Shown here: piece after piece, positions 15,228 to 26,099 of the stretch
How positions within the stretch are numbered: position 1 is the stretch's first letter
How the letters are laid out: the number at the start of each line of letters is the position of its first letter
Assembly: GCF_003597395.2 (NCBI RefSeq)
Contig: NC_133778.1
Coordinates: 9,207,524 to 9,271,523, forward strand
Reading direction: 5' to 3'
DNA: 64,000 nucleotides
Source: Chelonoidis abingdonii
Taxonomy: Eukaryota > Chordata > Testudines > Testudinidae
Notes under the pieces: generated by a model
Database searches by the model: none
Seen by the model: the letters and a program-made list of their open reading frames with translations, nothing else
Told to the model about the DNA's origin: nothing
Translations under genes and position numbers: made by a program

Positions 15228-15523
15228 GGTCTGGTCCACACTGGGGCGGGGGAATCGATCTAAGATACACAACTTCAGCTACGAGAATAGCACAGCTGAA
15301 GTCGAGGTATCTTAGATCGACTTATCCCCCATCCTCACGGCGCAAGATCGACGGCCACGGCTCCCCCATTGACTCCGCTTCCACTTCTCGCCCTGGTGGA
15401 GTTCCGGAGTCGATGGGGAGCACGTTCGGGGATCGATTTATCGCATCTAGAAGAGACACGATAAATCAATCCCCGATAGAGCAATCGCTACCCACCGATC
15501 CGGCGGGTAGTGTGGACGTACCC
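15228..15523 (+). mobile_element. MITE with TIRs and TTA-like target site
   Basis: The left end GGTCTGGTCCACACT pairs with the right end AGTGTGGACGTACCC. Flanks are TTA (15,225-15,227) and TTG (15,524-15,526), consistent with the 3-bp TWA preference of PIF/Harbinger-type elements. An internal stem pairs GATCTAAGATAC with GTATCTTAGATC, and CTTCAGCT with AGCTGAAG. At 296 bp it is non-coding and CpG-rich compared with its flanks. Confidence 0.8.
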
Positions 15524-16132
15524 TTGGAACCACTGAAATCCTACTTTCTGTATTTAATTGAATCACTTTTTACTTATTATTTAACCCAGAGAATGTATTA
15601 ATACCAGGGAGAGGGGGAATTAATACCAGGGGAAACAGTTGTGCATCTCTCTCTATCAGTGTTATAGAGGGCGAACAATTTATGAGTTTACCCTGTATAA
15701 GTTTTACACAGGGTAAAATGGATTTATTTGGGTTTAGACCCCACTGGGAGTTGGGCATCTGAGTTTTAGAGATGGGAACACTTCTTACACTGCTTTCAGT
15801 AAGCCTGCAGTTTGTGGGAAGTGGTTCAGACCTGGGTCTGTGTTTGTAGTTGGCAAGCGTGTCTGGCACAACCAGGTGGGGTTCTGGAGTCCCAGGAAGG
15901 CAGGGGCAGTAGTAGTCTTGGCACATCAGTTGGCAGCCCCAAGGGGGTTTCTGTGATCCAACCCGTCATAGTGGAGTAGTCGACAGGATCTGTGCACAGC
16001 TGATTGCTCTTAAGATATTGGTAGTGATTTTAAGTGAGTTTTGGGTGTGATGGCTAGAGAACAAAGTGGTGACTGGTTTGTTATTTTCTGTTTGCTTATT
16101 TTGGGGAAGGGAATAAAGGCAGGAAAATCAGC

Positions 16133-17220
16133 AACATGAGTGAGAGCGAGGCTCAGAAAAAGCTAGAACTGCACAGGCTGCAAATGGCTGAGAAAGAAAA
16201 TGAACATAAAAGACTGACGGAATTAAAACAAATCGAAATTAATGCAGAAACAGCCAGGGAGGAGGCTGCCCACAAGAGAGATATGGAGGCAGAGGCAACC
16301 AGAGAGTAGGCTGCCCATAAAAGAGCCCTGGAGTTAAGAGACTGAGAAATACGGGCCCAGATTGAGGCCCAGAAGCATGAACTGGCTGTTATGGAGTTGA
16401 AATGACAAAACCCTCTAGCTGCTGGCTCCACTTGCCCAAAAATCCACAAATGGGAGCGACTATGTCCACAGTATGATGAATCCAGTTATATTGCTGAATA
16501 TTTCATCACCTTTGAGAGACTGTGCACCCTCCGTGCTATCTCTGAAGATCAAAAGATGACCACATAGAGCTCTGGACATATTCAATAAGATGCCTATTGA
16601 TGATGCTTCAAACTATGGTAAATTTAAGGAACTGGTTTTGAAGTAGTTTCAGATTACACCTGAAATCTATAGGGTTAAATTCAGGAGTCTTAAGAGAGGA
16701 TCTGGATTGAGTAAAGTGGCTTATGCAAATAAAATGAGAGATTTGGTAGATAAGTGAGTGAGGGGGAAAGGCATTACAAGCTTTGAAGGAATGTGTGATT
16801 TGGTTACTCAGGAACAATTCCTGAATACGTGCAGTTATGAGGTAAAACAGTATTTCTGGGACAAAAAGGTGAATGCAATGGGTGACTTAGCTGGGTTTGC
16901 AGACTCTTATGAGCAAGCTCAAGCTGCAATTAAACATAAACCATTGGCAGAGGGGTACAGGGTTGGGGGAAAGCAGAATCACCATTTCACCCCAGGAAAA
17001 AGGAGGCTGGGCGTTCACCTCCCCAGTCCCCTGGCACTTGTCCCAAATTGCCTGTGCAAGCAGAGGAGCCCAAGAGGTGCTATCATTGTAAGTCCACTGA
17101 GCACGTGAGGAATAATTGTCCTTGGCTAAGAGGGAACAGGCAGCAGGCAACACATGAAGCTGCTGCTTCTCAGAGCCTAGCTGCTGCCTCTTTCCACACA
17201 GAATTTGTAAAGTCTGTTTC
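16133..17220 (+). pseudogene. Gypsy Gag relic with SCAN-like region and zinc knuckle
   Basis: The relic starts at an ATG (MSESEAQKKLELHRLQ) with a charged coiled-coil segment. It passes WERLCPQYDESSYIAEY and a SCAN-like capsid region at about 16,640-16,920 (ITPEIYRVKFRSLKRG, FEGMCDLVTQEQFLNTC). It ends with a CCHC knuckle, CYHCKSTEHVRNNC, near 17,085. In-frame stops occur at several points and the knuckle is in another frame from the capsid part. Gag would have formed the retrotransposon particle and bound RNA. It follows its LTR and precedes a protease relic. Confidence 0.8.
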
Positions 17221-17229
17221 TACCTAACC

Positions 17230-17580
17230 AAGCTGTGAGCATATGCATGCTGTTAAACTTAATGGTAAATTACTCGTTGGATTGAGAGATATGGGTGCCA
17301 AGATTTCTGTGGTCGGAGGGACCTGATCCAGGAGAAGGCTTTGTTGCAAGGGAAAATGGCAGAATTAGAACTGGTGGGAAGTTACAAAGTCCTTGCACCT
17401 TTAGCTAAGGTACAAATGGAAAGTGGTCATTTGCAGGCTGAACTGACTGTTGCAACAGTAGCACACAATTTTGCACCATTTCTACTGGGGAATGATTTCT
17501 TTGAAGTGGTAGAATCTGTCCCAGGGTTGGTTGGCAGCAAGAAGGAATCTTGTGCTAAAAGCCCCAGTGTGTGTTTGTGA
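17230..17580 (+). pseudogene. Gypsy aspartic protease relic
   Basis: After the knuckle, the text LNGKLLVGLRDMGAKISVV occupies the place of the retroviral-type protease active site, but the catalytic D-T/S-G reads DMG. After a frame change, an 79-residue open stretch at 17,341-17,580 ends in LLGNDFFE, where the family has its C-terminal flap text. Stops and frame shifts show it is dead. Confidence 0.6.
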
Positions 17581-18868
17581 GATAGAGTGTGTGTGTGTGT
17601 GAAGTCACATGGACTGCTGGGGAAATGGGAGGGAGTCTCTTAAATTCCTCTGTAGCTGTGAAAAATGCAGCTTTGGGGGCAGGGATGGTTGTAACCAGTT
17701 CCTGTAGCCCTGGGCCTGGAGGCAAATTCCAGAGGGAGGAGCTGGACGAAGCCAACTCCTGTCCCATAATCATCTGCTTGGGGGAGGGGAATGTTCCACC
17801 ATGTAACAGGGGGGCCACCCCAGCTGCTGACTGCCAGGAATTTGCAGGTCAGCAGAGGACAGGGCCTGCCCTGGGGTGCACAGAGACGTGTTCTAAAGGT
17901 GGGAGTCAAGGTCCTGGTGACTGCTGCAGAGGGAACAGACCCCGGGGACTCTGTAGCTGGGTGCCAGCCCAACCTGAGTGGAGGGGGGGAGGGGGGGATT
18001 TTGCTGGCCAGTGAAGGGTCTGTCATAGCTGGTAGCTGTGAGCCCACAGCCAGACCGGGGTCACTTCCTTTTGGGGGACACAGGAGTGTCTGACCCAGAG
18101 GGAATTCCAGACAGAAGGTGAGGGAGGGCCGCAGGGGCCACCCACCTTTTGTAGGGAGGATCTTTCCCAGGAGGATGGTGAAAAATCTGCATTTAAAATG
18201 CCAGACCCTCTCCTGTGGATCAGGGTTTAAGGGAAAACTGGGGGTCAGATCTCCTGGAGGGGAGCGCCCCCCCCAGCTAACCTTTTGGGAACAGAGAGTG
18301 GAGTATCCAACAGGATCTTACCAATCCAAAGCACCCCACTGAAAGATGATGTTCCTGCTACGCTTGTAAGAGATAAAACTGTCTCTTCAAGGCAGGAGGG
18401 AAAAAATCTCTGCATGGGTTCACAAGAGAGTGGGGTCCGCCCAGAGAAATTCCAGAGGGAGAAGCCGAGGGCAGGCATGGTGGCAGTGCACCCTTTCCTT
18501 GCCCAAGCCTCAAACACACGCCTGAATTAAAAGCCTTCTCCAAAGAGGCAGAAGAATCTGCATCAGGACACCTACCATGGTACACAAAGGAACTGAAAAA
18601 TGTAATAGACACTCAACAAGCTAAATTGTGTGAACAAAGCCTGTGCCCCGTAGATTTGCTGTTAATCTTGTGTCTTTTGCTACTTCATCTACGGTCAAGA
18701 CAAAGGAGTTAATACTAGTGGTAAACACTTTAAAGATGTGGGACATACCTGATCTGTGGAAGGAACTGTTGTACATGCTAGGGATGGTGACAAGACAGTC
18801 CCACAAGCACTAGGTTTCAGAGTGGTAGCTGTGTTAATCTGTATTCGCACAAAGAACAGGAGCACTTG
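17581..18868 (+). other. Decayed internal region of the Gypsy element, cut at N
   Basis: This lies where the linker between protease and integrase would be expected. No integrase or reverse transcriptase motif is readable. The last 60 bp (18,808-18,868, GGTTTCAGAGTGGTAGC to AGGAGCACTTGT) look like the start of another interspersed repeat and stop abruptly at the N. Confidence 0.4.
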
Positions 18869-18869
18869 T
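18869..18869. other. Single-N assembly join
   Basis: A single N separates an interrupted repeat on the left from sequence that begins in the middle of an 80-bp MITE repeat unit on the right. Both sides are broken elements, so this is probably a scaffold join. Confidence 0.8.
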
Positions 18870-19300
18870 NCCGGCAATCTGCCTCCACGAGAGGAATAGC
18901 TCCCGGTACCAGGAGCCCATCCACACTAGCGCTTTGCTCTCCCAGCGCTCCCGGCAATCTGCCTCTACAAGGGGAATAGCTCCCGGTACCAGGAGCCCGT
19001 CCACACTAGCGCTTTAAAGCATTCGGACTTGCTCTGTGTGTGTGTGTGTGTTTTCACCCCCCTGAGCCCAACGGGAGCGCTATAAAATGTAAAATAGACA
19101 GGCCCATACGCTTTGTCTACACTATGAACCCCCCTTAAAGCGCTGTGTAGTTGTGGTACCAGCGCTGGGAGGAGCGTAGCTGGTTGCTGCGACTACACAG
19201 GTGTTTTAGAGCATTGAAACTTGCATTGCTGGGGGTGGGGGGGTTCACACCTCTGAGTGATAAAGTTGCAGTGCTGTAAAGTGCCCGTGTAGACAAGCCC
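18870..19300 (+). mobile_element. MITE right part with two 80-bp units
   Basis: It opens inside a tandem unit (GGCAATCTGCCTCCACGAGG) that repeats once. It runs through a (GT)n and TTTTCACCCC stretch and ends GTGTAGACAAGCCC, followed by TAA at 19,301. The family's left end is seen at 28,938 (GGCTCAGTCTACACC after TAA). The two pieces may be halves of one kind of element. Confidence 0.7.
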
Positions 19301-19370
19301 TAAGTCAGATTTGAGCTTGTAGCCATGGAGAAAACCCGGCTGTGGGGTTTGAAGGGCTGACACACACCAC

Positions 19371-21500
19371 TGGCCAGGAGGCTGCAGCGAAGAGAGAGAA
19401 GGGGAGAGCAGGCGGAGAAGGGCAGGGTCTTCCCATGACCCACCCACCAACTAGGCACAGGCTGATGTGGGAGGCACAGCTCAGTGCAGGGAACAGGGAC
19501 AGGAATCCCAGCACCTCCCCTTTGTATTTCATCGCAGTCTCTGTCTGGGGGGTTCAGGCTCCAGGGCTCTGCTCTGTTTTCCCAGCCCCGCCCAGGGGGT
19601 GTTTCCAGCTTCAGAAATGGGGGAAGGTTCACACACTCCCAATGGGTCTGTTCATAAACCAGGCCCTAGGCTGAGCACGTCCCAGCAGGTTTATCAGTCC
19701 CTGTCCCCTCCACCTCACCCTGAGTGTTTCCTGACCCTCCCCAGCAGCTCCCCCCAAATCCCCTACCTGAGCTGGATCCACCACAGCCATTTCCCTGCCC
19801 CGGCCCCTGGGAAGATGGGACACTCTGGAGCAAAACACGGTCGTTATTCTGCAGCCTGTCAGGGTGAGAAGGGAAATTCGGGAGGTTTCTGAATTAGTGT
19901 TAGTCCATTTCACACCCCGACCCCCCAGGCTTTGTCCCTGCAGACAGACACTCTAGACTCAGCCATGCTGAAACCCCCAGACGCTATTATACTCTCCCAG
20001 GAACAGAGTTTCTGAGCCAAATGCCAGAATAGAGCAGAATCAAAGGAGCCACCTTGGGGGATCCCCCGACACTGTCCCCCCAGCAGCACATTTCCCAGCA
20101 GTGCAGGCACCAGGCAGAGGCAGGACCTGGCTTTTCCTCTCCCTGCCCTGGCCGCTCCCCTCTCCCAGGGCAAGTCCGTCTGCATGAAGAGCCGGACACT
20201 GTCCTGCATTCCCGTGGGCGTTTCCTCTCCACTAGCTACTGCCCCTGCTAACGGGGTGGAGGGGTGGGGGGGGCAGCCTGGATGGGTCGGGGGCAGCAAC
20301 TCGGGGACTCTCAGACACCCAGGAACAGACAAGGTGAAGAGGAGCCTGTCTGCCCCCAGCACTTTCCCCCAGGTGTCTCATCACCTGCAGTCTCTGGCTC
20401 CAGAGTTGATGCCAGCAGAGCCCAGGGCAGCCCCAGGGGCTGGTTCCAGCCACAGGAGGAAGTCTCCCCTCGCTGGGCACAGGGGGACTTTAATGAGGGT
20501 CTGTCCCAGCAAAGACCCCACTCGGCAGCAGCAGCTGCTCAGCCCAGGCCCCCAGATCCCTGCAGTGGCAGCAGCATCTGCCCCAGGAAGCCCAGCGAGC
20601 TCCAGGGCTCCAGTATCCTGAGCTCAGAGAGAGACAGACACCGACTCCTCGGCCTGAGCAATGACCAGAGCCTCTGCTGGGGGCAGCTAACGACGGAGCC
20701 TTCCTGCGCTGCCCCCGCAGCCGCCAGGGACAGTCAGGCAGATGCTGAGCTCATTTCCCCTCTGGACTCACACTGGAATCATCAAACTGGTATTTCATGC
20801 ATGAACCGGAACCGAATCTCAACCATAAATCTATTTTACCAACTGAACCAGAACTGAACTGAACCAAAAGAAAAGGGGAGGGGGGTGAAGAGGTTGTTAC
20901 CAGTTAAAATAAAGATTCAGCATTTTTAAGCTCATTATTAATAAAAACAAAACAAAACAAAATACATACAGTGAGCAGAGAAGGGGGCCAGCCCACTGGA
21001 GCAGGCTTGGGAGCTGCCTGCACACCAGGGGAGGCAGAAGGGGGCCCAGAGGCGGATGACCCATCTCTGAGATGCCCCTGGGGAGAGAAGGGGTTGGATG
21101 CTCCCTGGGCCGTGAAGTTCATAATAATTCTTCAAGTCCAAGGGCAAAGGTAACGGCTCCCCAAACCTCTCCCCTTGACATGCCTCCTCCCACCATCCCC
21201 AACCCCTGGGGCAGCTCCTCCCTCCAGTTGCCCCACTTGAGGCAGGGTTCATGCCCCAAACTCCCACTGAAACTGCCTGCAGGCCAACTGCCAGCCCCCA
21301 CTCGGGCACTGTCTGATACCCACCTTCAAACCCCCCTCCCCCAGAGCTGTTCTCTCTTTTCACCCATCCTGGCTATGGCAGGCTCAGATTCAGAGCCAAG
21401 TTCTGCCCGGGAGGCAAGCCAGTCTGCATGCAGCAGCGTGTGTTCCTGCCGCTCATCCAACCCTGCTGCAGCAGTGAGTCCTGAGCTGGGGTCTGAGCCC
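19371..21500. repeat. Block A1: orphan copy of the zinc-finger 5' flank
   Basis: The left end repeats 14,188-14,400 beside the KRAB gene, and the whole block is matched by A2 at 37,370-39,450. No KRAB or finger exon is attached. Ends of several tracts are rich in GAACC-type repeats (20,800-20,870). The orientation is the same as the flank of the gene. It may carry the gene's promoter region without a coding part. Confidence 0.7.
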
Positions 21501-21600
21501 AGCTGAGCGACTCCTGGAGCTCAGGGAGTTCTGCCATGACGTGACCACCTCAAGCCGTGAGCTTCACCTGACAGGATCGGCAGGGAGGGAGACTGAATGT

Positions 21601-22375
21601 TGTGACGTTGCACCCATAATGCTTTATGGAAATATGCTCATGAATGTCAATGTGACATAACTGGAATATGTTTTATGCTAGAGATGCCTTGTAACATATC
21701 TTTGCAAAGGTTATGAGCCACTGAATCTATTCATCCTATTTGTAGGCATGTATCATTTTTATATCTGAAGTTATGAGCGCTGGCTCTGTCTTTGTATTAA
21801 AGTGTTTGCTGTAGGAAGCACATAAGGCAGATTTGGTCAACACAGGGGTTATTCAAGTAATTGGGAGTACTCAGCTAACAATGGACTTTGGGAGATGCCA
21901 GTCCACATCCTAGCTTTCCTGCGAACCTTCAAACTAACATGGAAACAATGGAGTCGGCCTGCAAAAAGCTGAATCATTCGTAGACATGTGACTTGCCCAG
22001 ATGGTTAGAGACCCCATATTGTGGCTATGATGTTGCACAAAAGAGAGAATATAAAAGGACCTGGAAACCCCTCCATTTTGTCTTCAGCTGGCTCAAAAGA
22101 TAGTCTCTCCACCCCAAAGAGATGCCTGAAACGGATTTATTTGAGGTATGGATCCCATTGGGAATTGGGTATCTGGGTGTTGAAGACAGGAGCACTTCTT
22201 AAGCTGTTTCAGTTAAGCCTGCAGCTTTTGGGGGACATGGTTCAGACCTGGGTCTGTTTGTAGCAGGCTAGCATGTCTGGCACAACCAGGCAGGGTAGTT
22301 AAGTCCTAAGCTGCCACGGAAAACAGGCTTAGAGGTAGTCTCAGCACATCAGGTGGCAGTCCCAAACCCATCACA
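21601..22375 (+). mobile_element. Gypsy-type solo LTR with AATGT duplication
   Basis: It begins TGTGACGTTGCACCC and ends CCCATCACA. It is flanked on both sides by the perfect 5-bp duplication AATGT (21,596-21,600 and 22,376-22,380). Shared blocks place it in the family of the LTR at 14,455. No internal sequence adjoins it, so it is a solo LTR of 775 bp. Confidence 0.9.
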
Positions 22376-22599
22376 AATGTGTCACAATTGCACTGAAGTC
22401 TGACAAAGTGACAACAAAGAATTTCTTCAATATGAACGACTGACCATCGGTGACTTTCTGGTTCATGGTAAAAATGCCAACTGGAAATATCAAAAATCTC
22501 TTCTCCGTTTCCTGAATTCTTACTAGCATCAATGAAAAAAATGAGAAAGAAATCTATCGAAACTGACATCTCTCTCTCATATATGAATACCCTGATCCT

Positions 22600-23100
22600 A
22601 AAGAGCCATTCCCACTGTCAGCAGAGGACAAACTCAAGGCAAAATGCAATTTCACCAAAACATGGAAGAAGATGGAAATGCTTGAGTCAGAAGTCAGAAA
22701 TAATGATGCCATAGAATCAATGTCAGACAGGTCTGAAATTGAAAGATGAAATGGAAATTCTGAACGCTTGTGAAATCTCCAGTAAGAAAGCGGTATCTGG
22801 ACAAAGGAAAGCCCAGAAAAGGATTGGGCCAATTTCTGATTCATCTGCAGATGAGCCACATCTCAATAAGAAAACCTGCCAAACTACTGGAAGCATCAGA
22901 AAAATGTCATTGTGCCCAAGCTGAATCAACCAGCAAAACTTGCACTGGCAGTTCCAGCAACACAAGTGAGTGTTGAAAGAAAATGTCCAGGCCTCAAATG
23001 TGTCCTTTCACTGCAGAGGTCCAACATGACAAAGCAACTGTTTAAATACGTTATCTGAGGCTGTTCAAACAGTTTGTTTAGGAAAAAATAATCGTGTTTA
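22600..23100 (+). pseudogene. hAT transposase relic, copy B1
   Basis: The part at 22,929-23,057 reads ALAVPATQVSVERKCPGLK, then a basic stretch and KQLFKYVI before a stop. The VERxxS-type context is that of the C-terminal dimerisation region of hAT transposases, with the usual F lost. Upstream text from about 22,610 (PLSAEDKLKAKCNFTKTW) is open in pieces and may be more of the protein. B1 is clearly diverged from copies C1, E1 and E2, so it is an older duplicate. Confidence 0.55.
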
Positions 23101-23775
23101 TTTGACAACACAAAAACAACCGGACAATTCATGTAAAGTTAAAAAATAAACAGTCAAAAACCAAAACCATTTCAATCTGAAGTTCCAGCTCTTTTTTAAA
23201 TTTACCTCCACTAAGACTGAAACAGGAATTGAACCAGTAACTGAACTTTTACTTTTGTTTCTTTGGGTGGCTAGAACTAGAAATGAAACCAGAACAGAAC
23301 TGAACCCAAACCCAAAGCAGACTAAAATAAATACCAGTTGGGCTCCCTGCCTACTGCTGCTAGCAGTGACTCTGGTTTATCACAGAATCCTGCACAGAAA
23401 TCAGAGCAGGCCCTGTTCAGTTCTGTGAACCCCAACCATTTAACATTTGGGCGTCAGACCCCCAGAATAACGAGATTGTTCCCTACACCATGGGCTGGGG
23501 GAGCTGCCATTGCAACTCTCCCCATCCCCCATCTTTTCCTGCACTCTGGCTCTGCCCTCCCCAGCCAGTCTCCGCTTGCTCCATATTCTCCGTCCAGACC
23601 CCCACAACCCCTCCCCTCATCCCCCCTTTTCTTCCCTTTATCCGACACTCAGAGCTTCCCTCTAGTCCAGCTCTGCTCCCCTGAGCCCCAGAATTCTCCC
23701 CCTGCCCCGATTCCTGTGCTTTTCCCCAGCCTCCCTTCAGCAGATCCACATTCCCATGGTTCCCCCCATCGTGCA
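23101..23775. repeat. Repeat tail and C-rich tract shared with C1 and C2
   Basis: AAAAATAATCGTGT, GTTTCTTTGGGTGGCT, GACTCTGGTTT and a C-rich run ending TTCCCTTTATCCGACACTCAG are found in the same order after the hAT relic in C1 (24,770-25,700) and C2 (41,530-42,400). This shows they are parts of one repeated unit. Confidence 0.7.
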
Positions 23776-23779
23776 GCTG

Positions 23780-24603
23780 GAGGACAATGACCCTCTAAGG
23801 AGCAGATTCCTGACCCAGATGGGGCTACAAGAGGATCTGGGAGCAGCTGGAGTGCAGCCAGGCATTCCCAAGAGTCCTGTCTCCGACCATATGGGGGTCT
23901 TCACGATCAGGTGCCCCATCAGAGGATCGGAGATGGATGGGACTGGAGCTGAGACCGAGAGAGCAAAAGGACCATTAGAGACAGTGAGAGCCCAAGAAGA
24001 AGTTGCAGGAGAAGCAGCAGCAGCATGGACTGGCGATGGTGGAACGGAGAGGCACAGGGGGCTGCCCAGGGGTGAGTGGGGATAGACCCTGGGATGCCAG
24101 TTCCGCAGGGAACCTCAACACTAAATTGCTGCCCCTGGTTAAGGACGGAGGGGATGTGGATGCCCACCACACGGCCTTCAAGCAGGCGGGTGATTTGAAT
24201 CAGGGGGACCCTGCAGAAAAGCCTCAGTATCTAGCTCCTTTGCTGGGTGCCAAGACCATAGACGCTGTCAGCCAGATGGGTGGGGTGGTGGACAGGCTCC
24301 CACTCCTGGCCCCGGCCTATAGGTCTGCATGGAGTCTCCTGGGATCGGGCCCCTCAGACCCCCAGTGGGTGTGGAAGGTGGGGGTCAGTGGGGAGACCTG
24401 CCTGGGGTGGCAAGACCCTGGGGCAGAGAGAACTGTTGTCAGCCCCGGGTGGTGCAGCTGCAGATGCTGTGGGACCTGGGTGAAGGTCCCTGGGGTGAAG
24501 CCCCTCGCCCTGCCTATGGCCCAGACCCCTGTGCAGACCCAGGAGGGATCGGGCTGGCTGGTCGTTGGGGTTCTCCAGGATATCAGCTGGGAGGCCCTGT
24601 TGG
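23780..24603 (+). pseudogene. Gypsy Gag-protease relic, internally deleted
   Basis: The Gag N-terminal side is readable at 24,110-24,280 (LNTKLLPLVKDGGDVDAH, AEKPQYLAPLLGAKTIDA). It jumps into a protease-like segment at 24,400-24,603 (CLGWQDPGAERTVVSP, active-site text DPGA). The capsid and knuckle parts are missing between them. The frame stops at the N at 24,604 in WEALL, a protease C-terminal context. It probably belongs with the pol relic at 26,100-28,215. Confidence 0.65.
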
Positions 24604-24604
24604 N
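24604..24604. other. Single-N assembly join
   Basis: Gypsy protease text on the left meets hAT transposase text on the right at this single N. Confidence 0.85.
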
Positions 24605-25713
24605 CAACCAGCAAAACTTGTACTGGCAGTTTCAGCAACACAAGTGAGTGTTGAAAGAAAATGTCCAGGCCTCAAATGTGTCCTTTCACTGCAGAGGTCC
24701 AACATGACAAAGCAACTGTTTAAATACGTTATCTGAGGCTGTTCAAACAGTTTGTTTAGGAAAAAATAATCGTGTACATTTGACAACAGAAAAACACTCA
24801 GAAAACTTATGTAAAGTTAAAGTTGCAAAATAAATAAACGATCAAAACCCAAAACGGTTTGCATTTTAAGTTCAGGCTCTTTTTTGGGATTTACCTCCTC
24901 TGAGACTGAAATAGGATTTAAACCTGTCACCGAACTTCTCTTTTCGTTTCTTTGGGTGGCTTGAACCAGAAATGAAAGGGAACACACAGAATGTAACTGA
25001 ACCTGAGCCTGAATCAAACCAAACCAAATACCAGCTGGACTCCCTGCCTGCTTCTCCTGACAGTGACTCTGGTTTCACACAGAAATCAGAGCAGGCCCAG
25101 GTGCAGTCCTGTCAGCCCCAACCATTCAACATCCAGGAGCCAGACACCCAAACACTCAGACTGTCAAGTAAATCAAAGGCTAAATTGGAAGCTGGATGCC
25201 TGTAGGTGGGGGGAACCTTTCCCTTGTAAATTCTGAGCCCCCTGCCCCATGCTTGTTTGACCTCATCTAAGGGAAAAGATTCCACTGGCTGCTGGGCCGG
25301 CAGCCCTCCGCCTTTCCTCCCCCATGGGCTGGGGGAGCTGCCATTGTATCTCCCCCATCCCCCTCCTGCCGCCTGCCCCCTGGCTCTGCCCTCCCCAGCA
25401 AGTCTCCGGTGCTCCATATTCTCCCTCCAGCCCCCCCAACCCACTTTTCTTCCCTTTATCCGACACTCAGAGCTTCCCTCTAGTCCAGCTCTGCTCCCCT
25501 GAGCCCCAGAATTCTCCCCCTGCCCCGAAACCTGTGTTCCCCCAGCCTCCCTCCAGCGCCCCACATCCCCCTGCCCCCTTTTGCCTCTTGCATCCCTGTT
25601 CCTGCCCCATCCCGCCCCCCTACATCCCTGTTCCCAATTCCTGTCCCCTCCCACATCCCTGGACACCCCCCTCCTGCCCCCTGTTCCCCAATTCCTGCCC
25701 CCTCCCACATCCC
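24605..25713 (+). repeat. Block C1: hAT relic plus C-rich tail, flanked by Ns
   Basis: 24,605-24,737 is the hAT dimerisation relic (LAVSATQVSVERKCPGLK, ending KYVI and a stop). The rest corresponds step by step to C2 at 41,358-42,480. The fragment has an N on the left and a 158-N gap on the right and sits in the middle of a Gypsy element. Confidence 0.75.
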
Positions 25714-25871
25714 NNNNNNNNNNNNNNNNNNNNNNNNNNNNNNNNNNNNNNNNNNNNNNNNNNNNNNNNNNNNNNNNNNNNNNNNNNNNNNNNNNNNNNN
25801 NNNNNNNNNNNNNNNNNNNNNNNNNNNNNNNNNNNNNNNNNNNNNNNNNNNNNNNNNNNNNNNNNNNNNNN
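25714..25871. other. Assembly gap of 158 N
   Basis: A run of N. It interrupts a C-rich minisatellite on the left. All coding frames read across it are meaningless. Confidence 1.
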
Positions 25872-26099
25872 GCCCCCCTGCACACCGGAGAGGGGGCTCA
25901 CGCTGGCTCTGATGCTGAGACCAGAGCAGAGAGCTCGCTGCCTGCCCCACTGGGACAGCCAGGGCAGCGCTGAGCACGGGGGGAGCTGAGACCCCAGCTG
26001 AGTGGGGTGACACTCAGGCAGGGCAGGTTTGCCGCCAACCAGGTTTGCCTGGTCCAGACGTGCTGCTGTGAAGTGATTACACAGCAGGGACGGAGCTAC

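Larger units (their letters stand above)
14455..15970 (+). mobile_element. Gypsy-type 5' LTR with two later insertions
   Basis: It begins TGTGACGTTGCACCCC and ends CCCGTCATA, just before a GTGGAGTAGTCGACAGG primer-binding-like stretch. It shares its start and many internal blocks (GACATAACTGG, ATGTTTTATGCTA or its ACG variant, TTCATCCTATTTGTA, GAAGTTATGA, TTCAGACCTGGGTCTG, GTCTGGCACAACCAGG) with the solo LTR at 21,601-22,375. A CR1 tail and a MITE sit inside it, so it is older than both. The Gag relic downstream makes it the 5' LTR of this element. Confidence 0.75.

Noticed and set aside
20184..20857. Pro/Ser-rich frames of 145-197 codons in block A1
   Set aside because: The A2 counterpart does not keep the frame, and the composition is that of GC-rich flank DNA.
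25112..26013. Frames of 130-257 codons crossing the N gap
   Set aside because: More than 50 residues are unknown and the flanks are C-rich minisatellite. They are not genes.
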